Positions 26,001-33,399 of a stretch of DNA of 36,161 bases are shown one piece after another. Within the stretch, counting starts at the first letter, position 1; every line of letters begins with the position of its first letter. Both the position numbers and the translations under genes were made by a program. The notes under the pieces are model-generated. The model had not been told where the DNA came from. It did no database searches and saw only the letters and a program-made list of their open reading frames with translations. This stretch comes from Nocardiopsis trehalosi NBRC 14201 (GTDB lineage: Bacteria > Actinomycetota > Actinomycetes > Streptosporangiales > Streptosporangiaceae), in the NCBI RefSeq assembly GCF_001552555.1, contig NZ_BCRK01000046.1:1-36161 (forward strand), read 5' to 3'.

Positions 26001-26263
26001 CGCAGCAGGTAGCTGGTCCAGAACGCCAGGAGCAGCAGCAGGGTGAAGCCCGCCGGGTAGAGGTGGGCCGCGCTCGGACCGACCCCGCCCTGCCGGGCGA
26101 TCTGGTAGATGCCGTTGTAGGAGAGCAGGACCGCGAAAGCGGCGATCACCAGCACACCGGCCCCGGTGACCGCGAGGGCGGTCCCCCGGGAGCCGGAGTC
26201 GGGGGCGGCGCGGTCCGGCGCGGGGCGCGCACCTGGGCTTTTCGAGGGTGATTTAACGGCCAT
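23066..26263 (-). CDS. DUF2637/SpdB-like membrane protein with long repetitive acidic tail
   Basis: A 1,065-residue protein. Residues 25-150 hold four membrane helices (TALAVTGAGVLVIAAFAVLLSY, LYPAGFTLLLLLAFWTSYLL, WVDALILALILSAAGASAL, TVALVITAVAPWLALLAAFRVFLWVW). The spacing and the NGIYQIARQGGV loop resemble DUF2637/SpdB-type spread proteins of actinobacterial plasmids. Everything beyond about residue 165 is low complexity, rich in Ala/Asp/Pro/Arg with DxYDR, PADAPDG and HRxPAEPHGD repeats, and probably disordered. Two 92-bp DNA repeats lie inside (24840-24931, 25134-25225). The Arg/Pro-rich C-terminus (PPTGPAFPAPEP, KPRRRPMMGFPPPD) looks less random and may bind a partner. The ATG at 26263 has TACCCT 10 nt upstream. 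Function unknown. Confidence 0.65.
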   Translation of the reverse strand: MAVKSPSKSPGARPAPDRAAPDSGSRGTALAVTGAGVLVIAAFAVLLSYNGIYQIARQGGVGPSAAHLYPAGFTLLLLLAFWTSYLLRSAPRKRRLWVDALILALILSAAGASALQTSDTRLLPTVALVITAVAPWLALLAAFRVFLWVWTHLRGETPVAPPARGRRPGRPRPASGGRRPRGAPASAATEPFDRTKLPDDDAPTEALGRADTPRLDPADGTPASAPADTAATVRAIRHATATPADDTDRTDNAYEAHDAARTDRAADRTGRRPADAPDGDDAHHLPADHPDDGDADDAYDHVYRRPADPHGEGDDAHGRRHPADIHHRPADGAAGDVYDRRGPADAPDGPGDAHRHPGDGAADDAYDRVHRPAEPHGDDDAYDRRRPGDGGDAHDRRHPADADHTAHAADRTGRRPTGAPDGDDAHPGRGGADDVYDRRPPADAPDGPGDAHRHPGDGAADDAYDRVHRPAEPHGDGEEAYERRHPADAPDLSDGPADRPGRSPGPGGAARLRAEPVRPEAERSRGPAPLWPREGDADEGVRVLRPDEVARYRAAGADATEERPIGGAPGRADHAAGPDGPASEGPASAGPPDGADADAPTDSPAAARRSAADAVPAAREGDSLASEDDLEDPGEARAAAGTASGRFPAPRDGADRTGRLGTPAVPAARDGDAVSTSDADADAGLGTVPPGTPPAADAPADIRTRGADRTPGTTEAGAEAASAPAVPDTAAGDPADTARGNATPSASAAPATDPAADPVGPNPGATGPAASAAAAGAPGPRSDDAATPRTPARFRDADDADASRDTASAPDTSAATAHGAPEERPTPDSSAAAAHGGFEERPAPASDATGHSSSAARPAPPATTAHESPDTRPSRSFDTDGRPDPRDPDRASGAARPSARPSAPSGAGVPPLASVPVADADLPRRARHSGENPIKRAAEVRPTAPARPRHAPTAPPAPVEPDEGFPHDLAFGDPTNDEAETPVLPAAPPAHTAGPPPATQLPPVTGPQHPITPDAPPPTGPAFPAPEPIAKRAMVLKPRRRPMMGFPPPDPPSNRVRSQPRPPED
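24840..25225. repeat. Pair of 92-bp direct repeats inside the SpdB-like gene
   Basis: Bases 24840-24931 and 25134-25225 are identical except for one base (A at 24923, G at 25217), 294 bp apart (98 codons, in frame). They encode GDGAADDAYDRVHRPAEPHG-type sequence. Near-identity amid otherwise diverged repeats suggests recent duplication or gene conversion. Confidence 0.85.
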
Positions 26264-26624
26264 CGTGCGCAGAAGGGTAGCTCAGCGGGTGCGGCGAGCA
26301 CGAGGGTTCCCGGAGAAACCGACCGGAATCCACCGCGGGTTCCGGCCCGGGGGAAAATACGCTCCGACCAGTTCGGGGGCTTTCGCGGGGCGGAAGATCA
26401 TCGCGGCGGATCGGCCGCGTTGCGGAACGCGGAACGGGGCCGCCGAATTTCCGCCGACGAACGCGCCGAATTCCGGTTGTCCTATTTCGCGGTGAAGCGT
26501 CGCCGCCGGTCCAGGTGGTCTCCCGGCGGCCCCGGCCCGGCCGCCTCCGGCCGCCCCGGAAACGGGCCCGCGAGGATGTCCGTTCCCCGGCCTTCGGCGG
26601 TGCGGAAACGGCTACCCTGGCACT
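26264..26624. promoter_or_regulatory. Divergent intergenic region upstream of cysS
   Basis: No gene is visible in 361 bp. It is AT-richer than average at 26340-26510. An inverted repeat CCGCGTT-GCGG-AACGCGG spans 26415-26432. The cysS -10 TACCCT (26613-26618) lies 6 nt before the GTG start. Confidence 0.5.
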
Positions 26625-28028
<1,404 letters not shown>

Positions 28029-28043
28029 CCCCGGCGTCCGGGG
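28029..28043 (+). terminator. Short hairpin right after cysS
   Basis: CCCCGG (28029-28034) pairs with CCGGGG (28038-28043) around a CGT loop, starting at the base after the stop codon. It is short and may attenuate more than terminate. Confidence 0.4.
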
Positions 28044-28056
28044 TCCGGGCAGTACC

Positions 28057-28173
28057 TACCATTGCGTACGGGGCCGTGCACGGTTCCGGCATGCACGCGT
28101 GCGAAACACCAGGAGAGCGGACCGCGCCGACACGCGCCGCGCCCCTCGGGGCGCCGCGGCCCCGCACGGGGCC
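28057..28173 (+). promoter_or_regulatory. rlmB promoter and structured leader
   Basis: TACCAT (28057-28062) is a candidate -10. The presumed leader contains CGTGCA/TGCACG pairing near 28075-28097 and two perfect 7-bp hairpins (28139-28154 and 28158-28173). The ribosome site AGGAGG is at 28221-28226. A regulatory role is conjecture. Confidence 0.4.
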
Positions 28174-28235
28174 CGGCGCGCGGACGGGCGGGGCGCCGAC
28201 GGGCGCGGCGAGCGGAAGCGAGGAGGACGGCGGTC

Positions 28236-29207
28236 ATGCCGGCGAAGAAGAGCAAGAAGGGCCCGACCAAGGGCAGCGGCGGCAAGGGCCGCCGCTCACT
28301 GGAGGGCCGCAAGGGCACGCTGCCCGCCGAGGAGCGCCACTGGTACGGCGACCGGCAGCGCGCGCGCTCCGCCAAGGCCGCGGGGGGTCCGGCCGCCGCA
28401 CCCGCGGGCTCCGCCCCCGCCGGGCGCAGCGGGAGCCGCCGCGACGGCGGCACCGAACTCCTCATCGGCCGCAACCCGGTGGTCGAGGCGCTGCGCGCCG
28501 GGGTCCCGGCCAGCCGGCTGTTCCTCGCCAACAGCCTCGACCCGGACGAGCGCGTCAGCGAGGCCGCCCGCCTCGCGGGGGCCGCCGGCATCGAGACCCT
28601 GGAGGTCACCCGGGCCGAACTCGACCGGCGCTGCGAGAGCAACGGGCTGCCGGGCGCCGCCCACCAGGGCGTGGTGCTCCAGGTCCGCCCGTACCGGTAC
28701 TGGGACCCGGCCGACCTGCTCGACGCCGCCCGGCGGTCCGACACCCCGCCGCTCATCGTCGCGCTCGACGGGGTCACCGACCCGCACAACCTCGGTGCGG
28801 TCGCCCGCTCGGCCGCCGCGTTCGGCGCGCACGGGCTGATCATCCCGGAGCGGCGCGCGGCGGGCGTGAGCATGGCCGCGTGGAAGACGTCGGCCGGCAC
28901 CCTCGCCCGGCTCCCGGTCGGCCTCGCCACCAACCTCACGCGGGTCCTGGAGTCCTACAAGAGCGAGGGGCTGTTCGTCGTCGGCCTCGACGGCGCGGGC
29001 GAGACCCCGCTCGACCGGCTCGAACTGGCCACCGGCCCGCTGGTCGTCGTGGTCGGCTCCGAGGGCAAGGGGCTGTCCCGCCTGGTCCGCGAGACCTGCG
29101 ACGAGGTCGCCGCCATCCCGATCACCGGCGCCGAGTCCCTCAACGCGTCGGTCGCCGCCGGCGTGGCCCTCTACGAGGTCACCCGCCGCCGCACGGCCAC
29201 GCCCTGA
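28236..29207 (+). CDS. rlmB: 23S rRNA (guanosine-2'-O)-methyltransferase RlmB (SpoU family)
   Basis: Methylates the ribose of a 23S rRNA guanosine in the peptidyl-transferase region (G2251 in E. coli), or is a close TrmH-family relative. A basic N-terminal tail of about 70 residues (MPAKKSKKGPTKGSGGKGRR...) precedes the L30e-like domain starting LLIGRNPVVEALRAGVPASRLFL. The knotted SPOUT domain shows motif 1 GVTDPHNLGAVARSAAAFG with catalytic Arg, motif 2 VVVVGSEGKGLSRLVRETCD and motif 3 IPITGAESLNASVAAGVALYE. The ATG at 28236 is set by AGGAGG 9 nt upstream. The tRNA-Thr gene begins 40 bp after the stop. cysS-rlmB adjacency is common in actinobacteria. Confidence 0.94.
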   Translation: MPAKKSKKGPTKGSGGKGRRSLEGRKGTLPAEERHWYGDRQRARSAKAAGGPAAAPAGSAPAGRSGSRRDGGTELLIGRNPVVEALRAGVPASRLFLANSLDPDERVSEAARLAGAAGIETLEVTRAELDRRCESNGLPGAAHQGVVLQVRPYRYWDPADLLDAARRSDTPPLIVALDGVTDPHNLGAVARSAAAFGAHGLIIPERRAAGVSMAAWKTSAGTLARLPVGLATNLTRVLESYKSEGLFVVGLDGAGETPLDRLELATGPLVVVVGSEGKGLSRLVRETCDEVAAIPITGAESLNASVAAGVALYEVTRRRTATP

Positions 29208-29247
29208 CCGGGACCCGGTACCATTCCCCTGGGTGTCGACGACATCG

Positions 29248-29320
29248 GCCGACGTAGCTCAATTGGCAGAGCAATCGCCTTGTAAGCGATAGGTTAGGGG
29301 TTCAAGTCCCCTCGTCGGCT
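29248..29320 (+). tRNA. tRNA-Thr (anticodon TGT)
   Basis: The 73-nt sequence folds into a full cloverleaf: acceptor GCCGACG with CGTCGGC and discriminator T, D arm GCTC-AATTGGCA-GAGC, anticodon arm ATCGC-CTTGTAA-GCGAT giving anticodon TGT (reads ACA/ACG), variable AGGTT, and T arm AGGGG-TTCAAGT-CCCCT. CCA is not encoded. TACCAT at 29219-29224 is a candidate -10. Integration sites often sit at tRNA 3' ends, and the adjacent gene content changes to accessory type here. Confidence 0.97.
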
Positions 29321-29334
29321 CAGCCCCAGGGGAA

Positions 29335-29381
29335 ACCGCCAGGCCAGCGAGCGCGCAGTACGAGCGCTCCGGCCTGGCGGT
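29335..29381. terminator. Terminator between tRNA-Thr and the small-peptide gene
   Basis: An 11-bp perfect stem (ACCGCCAGGCC, 29335-29345, with 29371-29381) encloses a 25-nt loop that can itself pair AGCG with CGCT. It can serve both the tRNA and the convergent methyltransferase operon. Confidence 0.75.
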
Positions 29382-29423
29382 CGTGTCTAGTGCACCTTCA
29401 TCGCACACCGGAGCCCACGGGCG

Positions 29424-29555
29424 CTAGGCGGGCGCCTTGCCGGTGCCGTTGCACAGGATGTAGTCGACCCACACCACCGTGCCGTCCCGCGACTCCTGGA
29501 CCTTGCCGTGTCCCCTGCACCCGGTGCAGTTCACCTCTTTGCGGTGGCCGCCCAT
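29424..29555 (-). CDS. 43-residue Cys-containing peptide coupled to the methyltransferase
   Basis: A tiny gene whose ATG shares one base with the methyltransferase stop (TGATG). The product starts MGGHRKEVNCTGCRGHGKV and ends CNGTGKAPA. It has a DnaJ-like CxxCxGxG knuckle (Cys10, Cys13), a half-copy CNGTG (Cys35) that lacks its first Cys (Tyr in its place), Asp24-Gly25 in a central SRDGT segment, and Asn36-Gly37. Net charge is slightly positive. Two readings fit: (a) a zinc-ribbon accessory protein, or (b) the substrate of the coupled PIMT-like enzyme, where Asp-Gly is the residue pair most prone to aspartimide formation. I know no close named family. Good coding support comes from the overlap and the downstream terminator. 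Confidence 0.7.
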   Translation of the reverse strand: MGGHRKEVNCTGCRGHGKVQESRDGTVVWVDYILCNGTGKAPA

Positions 29556-30676
29556 CACACCCCTCCGATCAGGTCGTCCGGTCGGTCCAGCCATACGCGC
29601 TGGCCTTCACCGTCCACGAGGAGGCCCAGGCGGTCACGGCCGGGCGCGCCCAGTCCGATCCACGCGAGGTAGGCGTCCTCCACGTCGCGCCACAGCCGGC
29701 GCGGGCCGTACTCGGTGACCTCGACGCCGGAACCGTGTTCGTCGCGCACCGCCAGCGCGTAGGAACCGGTGGCCGGGTCCCAGGCGCCCACCCGGTCATC
29801 GCCGTGTCCCAGGCCGCCGACGACCACGCCGGGCAGTAAGCCGACGAGGGCGATCTCCAGGCCGCGATCGGCGCGGGTCATGCGCATGGGGTCCACCCGC
29901 GCGGTGCCTTCGCGGGGCGCGTGGCCGCGTGTGTCGGGCGGCACCGGGCGCTGGGAGCGCAGCATCATGAACGACGTGTCGCCGTGGAACCGGCCGACGG
30001 CCCGACCGTCCCCGGTGGCGACCAGCACGACCTTGTGGCCCCACACCTGCATCGGCGCCCAGGGCAGCGCGATGATCCCGCCTGGACGGCACTGCGCCAC
30101 CCAGGCGTGCGGGATGTCCCGCACGGCGCAGGTCACGTGCACCCGGTCGAAGGGGGCGTGGACGGGGGCGCCGTGAGCGCCGTCGCCGGCGACCAGGCGC
30201 GGGGCGTACCCGGCGCGCTTCAGGTTCACCGCGGCCTGCGCGGCGACCCGCTCGTCCACCTCGACCGTGGTGACGCAGCCGTCGCCGAGCCGCGCCGAGA
30301 GCAGGCCGGCGGTCCACCCCGTGCCCGTACCGATCTCCAGTACCCGGTCGCCGGGGTAGGGGTCGAGCAGTGCGAGGAACGCCGCGACCAGGCTCGGCGC
30401 GGTGCTGGAGCTGCTGGGCAGCCCGCGCGTCCCGGGCGCCAGGGCGAGGGAACCGTCGGCGATCTGGGTGAGGATCGTGGTGTCGCTGTAGACCGCGTCC
30501 CGCCACCCGTCGGGGTCGGCGGCGCGGTCGATCCACCGGGAGGGGGCGGCGGTCATCGGCGACGCCTCCGCCACGTCGGGGATGAAGTGTTCCCTCGGCA
30601 CCTGGCGGACGGCATCGGCCCAATCGGCGCCGACGAGGGCGGCGAGGGCGTCGGGACCGGGGGCGGCGGAGACCAT
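29555..30676 (-). CDS. PIMT-family protein O-methyltransferase with C-terminal extension
   Basis: A 373-residue SAM-dependent methyltransferase of the protein L-isoaspartate O-methyltransferase family. The N-terminal VPREHFIPDVAEA is the family signature. SSSSTAPSLVAAFLALL aligns with the usual SxPxxVA helix. Motif I is DRVLEIGTGTGWTAGLLS (about 135-152), and post-I VTTVEVDERVA binds the SAM ribose. FDRVHVTCAVRDIPHAWVAQCRPGG is the motif II/III region. Housekeeping PIMTs are about 210-230 residues; this one has about 150 more at the C-terminus (DPMRMTRADRGLEIAL...WRDVEDAYLAWIGLGAPG...RVWLDRPDD). The same layout occurs in actinomycete enzymes that modify RiPP precursors at Asp. Leaderless promoter with a dyad operator. 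It is coupled to the 43-residue gene. Confidence 0.88.
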   Translation of the reverse strand: MVSAAPGPDALAALVGADWADAVRQVPREHFIPDVAEASPMTAAPSRWIDRAADPDGWRDAVYSDTTILTQIADGSLALAPGTRGLPSSSSTAPSLVAAFLALLDPYPGDRVLEIGTGTGWTAGLLSARLGDGCVTTVEVDERVAAQAAVNLKRAGYAPRLVAGDGAHGAPVHAPFDRVHVTCAVRDIPHAWVAQCRPGGIIALPWAPMQVWGHKVVLVATGDGRAVGRFHGDTSFMMLRSQRPVPPDTRGHAPREGTARVDPMRMTRADRGLEIALVGLLPGVVVGGLGHGDDRVGAWDPATGSYALAVRDEHGSGVEVTEYGPRRLWRDVEDAYLAWIGLGAPGRDRLGLLVDGEGQRVWLDRPDDLIGGV

Positions 30677-30682
30677 GGGTCG

Positions 30683-30708
30683 ACGGTAACGCGAAGTTCA
30701 CTCCGCGT
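30683..30708 (-). promoter_or_regulatory. Leaderless promoter with dyad operator of the methyltransferase operon
   Basis: On the minus strand TACCGT (30683-30688) lies 6 nt before the ATG at 30676. Directly upstream is the imperfect palindrome ACGCGAAGTTCACTCCGCGT (plus strand, 30689-30708; half-site ACGCGnAGT), occupying the space between -35 and -10. That is where a dedicated repressor would bind. Confidence 0.55.
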
Positions 30709-30928
30709 AATGGATCAGGCCGGAAGTGGACGGCCCGGCTCTCCGGGTGGGTCTCGGGGGCCGTCGGCTCACTGAGCCGGATCGCCGTGCCGCCGATCCC
30801 CTCTGCGGCTGAACGCACTACCCGTGGGGGTGGGGAGGCAGCACAATGGTGGCGCCATGGGCGGGAGTGCGGCGGTGGGCGGTGGGCCGACCGGGTGTGC
30901 GGGGCGAGGAGACACCGGAGGGCCTTTC

Positions 30929-31591
30929 GTGGACGACGAGCGGAAGAAGTCGGTCGAGGACATGGGGCTGGGCGCGGGGCTGGTGCTGGCGTCGTTCGTC
31001 GCCCTCGCGGTCCCGTTCCTCGCCGAGGTCCCGTACGTGTGGGAGACCGCGCTCTACGGCGCGGCCGTCCTCCTGGGCGGGCTCGGGATGTGCGGGGTGC
31101 TGCTGGACATCGGGCGGCTCCGCGAGCGGAAGTCGATGGAGAACTTCGGGGTGAGCATCGTGTTCTCCCTCGGTGCGGCCATCCCGCTCCTCCTCGTGGT
31201 GCGGCACGATCTCTGGCTGGTCGTCGACGTCCTCCTCTACTCCCTCCTGGTGTGCTCGGCGGTCGTCTTCTTCGCGTTCTTCGGCATGGCGGTGTCGTCG
31301 GCGGTCGCGGAGAGCAACCTGCTGTACGGCGAGGAGAGGCGCGCCGAGGGCGGTGCCCCCGCTGCCGCGAACGCCGCCGCCGGGCCGGACGGCCCCGCCG
31401 GCGCCCCCGTCGGCGCGGACACCCACGCGGACACTCCCGCTAGCGCGGACGCCGCCGTCGGTGGGAGGGCCGCCCACGGCCCGAACCGGCTCACCAAGGC
31501 CGAGCGGATGATGATCCGCGTCACCCTGATCGTCGGGATCCTGTCGGCCGTCTCCCCGATCATCGTGGCGCTGGTCCAGGAGAACTTCTGA
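30929..31591 (+). CDS. Five-helix membrane protein of unknown function
   Basis: A 220-residue protein, family not recognised. Hydrophobic segments at about 9-28 (LGAGLVLASFVALAVPFLAE), 33-55, 70-88 (VSIVFSLGAAIPLLLVV), 90-118 (LWLVVDVLLYSLLVCSAVVFFAFFGM) and a last one at 198-217 (VTLIVGILSAVSPIIVALV). An Ala/Gly/Asp-rich linker (about 135-180) separates the fourth and fifth, and a basic-acidic KAERMMIR precedes the last. The GTG at 30929 is chosen for GGAGGG 6 nt upstream; earlier Met codons would add a Gly-rich stretch without a ribosome site. It diverges from the methyltransferase operon and is convergent with the transporter. Confidence 0.7.
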   Translation: MDDERKKSVEDMGLGAGLVLASFVALAVPFLAEVPYVWETALYGAAVLLGGLGMCGVLLDIGRLRERKSMENFGVSIVFSLGAAIPLLLVVRHDLWLVVDVLLYSLLVCSAVVFFAFFGMAVSSAVAESNLLYGEERRAEGGAPAAANAAAGPDGPAGAPVGADTHADTPASADAAVGGRAAHGPNRLTKAERMMIRVTLIVGILSAVSPIIVALVQENF

Positions 31592-31639
31592 CGGCGGCCC
31601 GGCACCGCACCTCCGCCCGCCGGCCCGCCGGCAGCGGGG

Positions 31640-32488
31640 TCAGCCGACCGCCAGGAGGGTGATGGACGCCCCGGTGCAGAGGAGGCCGGTGGTCTGCGCC
31701 CGGCCGACACGCTCGCGCAGCGCGGCCACGCCCCACACCACCGGGACCACCGGGTACATCGACGCGAGTACCGAGACCAGCGACAGGTCCTGGGTGCGGC
31801 CCGCCAGGGCGTAGGCGGTGATCGCCGCCATGCTGACCACGCCCGTTCCCGCCGACCCGAGGGCGGTCCGCCGGGGCAGCCGGAACCCGGACCCCCGCGC
31901 GAGCACGAGCGGCAGGATCGCCAGCACCGACACCGCGCGGTTCGCGGCGAGCGGCCACAGCCCGGCGGTGGCGTCCGCCTGGGTCAGCGCCCCGTACTGG
32001 AGGGCGAACCCCACCCCCGCCGCCAGGGCGAGCGCGGTCCCCGCCGCGGCACCGCCCGTCCGCTCCCCGTTCGCGTCGGGCGATCGGGTGGTCAGCCACA
32101 GCGCCGGCAGGGCGGCGGCGATCCCGGTCCACGCGACCGGGCCGGGCCGCTCGCCCAGGAGGGCCACCCCGGCGAGCACCGGCAGCGCGATGCCGGTGAC
32201 CACGCTCAACGGCACCACCACGCTGAACCGCCCCACGGCCATGGCGCGGAACAGCAGCGCCGCGCCCAGCCCCGTTCCGACCCCCGACAGCGCCCCCCAC
32301 CCCACGTCGGCGGCGGTGACATCGGGCGCGGCCACGGCCAGGGCGGCGCCCAGCATCAGCACCGTCCCCGCCGCCTGCCCGTAGAGGGCGACCCGGGCGC
32401 CGTCGGCCCGCCGGGCGAGCAGCCCGGCGAGGATGTCGGTCACCCCGAAGCAGAGCGCGGAGACCAGCGCCAGTCCCTCACCCGTCAT
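31640..32488 (-). CDS. EamA/DMT-superfamily transporter
   Basis: A 282-residue inner-membrane protein with ten predicted helices in two EamA repeats. The first repeat opens MTGEGLALVSALCFGVTDILAGLLARR and runs through FRAMAVGRFSVVVPLSVVTGIALPVLAGVALLGERPGPVAW, with the typical ...GER P... turn. The second repeat has ALALAAGVGFALQYGALTQ and the matching AALRERVGRAQTTGLLCTGASITLLAVG end. The superfamily exports metabolites or drugs; the substrate is not readable. The ATG at 32488 overlaps the MarR gene by 11 bp, so it is translationally coupled and is presumably the MarR-regulated efflux gene. Confidence 0.88.
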   Translation of the reverse strand: MTGEGLALVSALCFGVTDILAGLLARRADGARVALYGQAAGTVLMLGAALAVAAPDVTAADVGWGALSGVGTGLGAALLFRAMAVGRFSVVVPLSVVTGIALPVLAGVALLGERPGPVAWTGIAAALPALWLTTRSPDANGERTGGAAAGTALALAAGVGFALQYGALTQADATAGLWPLAANRAVSVLAILPLVLARGSGFRLPRRTALGSAGTGVVSMAAITAYALAGRTQDLSLVSVLASMYPVVPVVWGVAALRERVGRAQTTGLLCTGASITLLAVG

Positions 32489-33065
32489 CGCCACCCCCGC
32501 CGCCGTCCCCGATGCCGACGTCCGTGCCGCCGCCGGACGCGGCGGCGCGGCAGGCGCGGTCGGCCCGGCCGACGGGGCAGACGCCGCCCCGCTCCAGGCA
32601 CGCGCCGCGGTCGCAGAGCCGGCAGAGCCGCTCGGCGTCGCCGGGACGCCGGTAGAGGCCGCCGAGGAGCTTGTCGAGCAGGGCGGCGAGCGCCGCCTGC
32701 TCGTCGCCGTCGAGCCGCGACAGCGCCTCGTGCAGGGCCGACCCGCGCGCCGACAGCAGGTCGCGGGCGGCCTGCTCGCCGCGGTCCGTGGGCCGGACGG
32801 CGACGCCGCGGCCGCCGGGCCGTTCGCGGCGCACCAGCCCCTTGGCCTCCAGGGCGTCGACCATGCGGGCCGCCGCGGGCTGGCTGAGCCCGACGCGGCG
32901 GCCGAGTTCGGTGACCCCGATGCCGGGCTCATGGGAGAGGACCACCAGCGCGGCGGCCCCGCTGGTGCTGGTGCCGCTCGCGGGGACCACCCCCGCGAGC
33001 ACCAGGTCGCTCACCGCGAGGGCGGTCGCGCCGAGAAGGTTCGCCGTTCGCGCGCTTTCATGCAT
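32478..33065 (-). CDS. MarR-family regulator with C-terminal Cys cluster
   Basis: A 195-residue winged-helix repressor. The DNA-binding core is ALVVLSHEPGIGVTELGRRVGLSQPAAARMVDALEAKGLVRRE (about 40-83) with the wing RPGGRGVAVRPTDRGE. The dimer helix follows. After about residue 145 come five Cys in about 30 residues (CRLCDRGACLERGGVCPVG...RAC), a spacing that could bind a metal or act as a redox switch. A Gly-rich tail ends the protein. The operator-like palindrome ATGCATGACTCATGCAT overlaps the start codon and the putative -10, so it probably represses itself and the coupled transporter. Effector unknown. Confidence 0.88.
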   Translation of the reverse strand: MHESARTANLLGATALAVSDLVLAGVVPASGTSTSGAAALVVLSHEPGIGVTELGRRVGLSQPAAARMVDALEAKGLVRRERPGGRGVAVRPTDRGEQAARDLLSARGSALHEALSRLDGDEQAALAALLDKLLGGLYRRPGDAERLCRLCDRGACLERGGVCPVGRADRACRAAASGGGTDVGIGDGGGGGDDG

Positions 33066-33076
33066 GACTCATGCAT
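33060..33076 (-). promoter_or_regulatory. 17-bp palindromic MarR operator
   Basis: ATGCATGA-C-TCATGCAT is a perfect inverted repeat about one central base. It covers the marR start codon (33063-33065) and the minus-strand TATGCA (33072-33077), the likely leaderless -10. Bound repressor would block the polymerase. Confidence 0.75.
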
Positions 33077-33399
33077 AGCACGTCCGTTCGGGCAGGGGCA
33101 ACGGCGCGGGTGCGGGTCCGGGTGCCCCCGCCGGGGCGGCCGATCGGCGGCCGGGACGGTGGGGAGAGCGGGAACACCCGTGCGCCGGGCGCCGGGATCG
33201 GCTACCCTCGCCGGAACAACGGTGGCCGCCCGCACGGGCGGCGCACGGTCGGACGCAATGGGAGCCAGGCATGGCCACGGGTGTGGGGCGGCGAGCTAGT
33301 CGCGCCGAGTCGGGGAACGACGGCGTCGCTTCCTGATCCATCGGCCCGGCTCGGCGGTGCTGCCCTTCGTTCGTCTCGACCCGTGAGGCCTACATCGCC
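33077..33399 (+). promoter_or_regulatory. Promoter and leader of the alaS-like gene
   Basis: TACCCT (33203-33208) is a candidate -10, giving a leader of about 185 nt. It contains a perfect stem GCCGCCCG-CA-CGGGCGGC (33225-33242) and a short reading frame with its own ribosome site (33271-33336). No T-box-like specifier structure was recognised. Confidence 0.5.
33271..33336 (+). CDS. Candidate 21-residue leader peptide upstream of alaS-like gene
   Basis: ATG at 33271 follows GGGAG with a 6-nt gap. The product begins MATGVGRRASRAES and ends NDGVAS-stop at 33336, 63 bp before the AlaRS start. It contains four Ala but no Ala run. It could couple leader translation to the hairpin or to the synthetase gene; equally it may be chance. 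Confidence 0.35.
   Translation: MATGVGRRASRAESGNDGVAS

Noticed and set aside
22727-26251. 1,174-codon plus-strand open frame with VxVVG repeats
   Set aside because: It is the antisense of the repetitive SpdB-like gene. The repeats reflect that gene's codons; the minus-strand frame has membrane helices and a start with promoter.
29321-29600. Attachment site formed by a duplicated tRNA-Thr 3' end
   Set aside because: No second copy of the tRNA 3' sequence and no integrase were found in the window.
33209-33399. T-box riboswitch upstream of the AlaRS gene
   Set aside because: GGTGGCCGCCCG superficially resembles a T-box core, but the surrounding specifier stem and antiterminator cannot be drawn.
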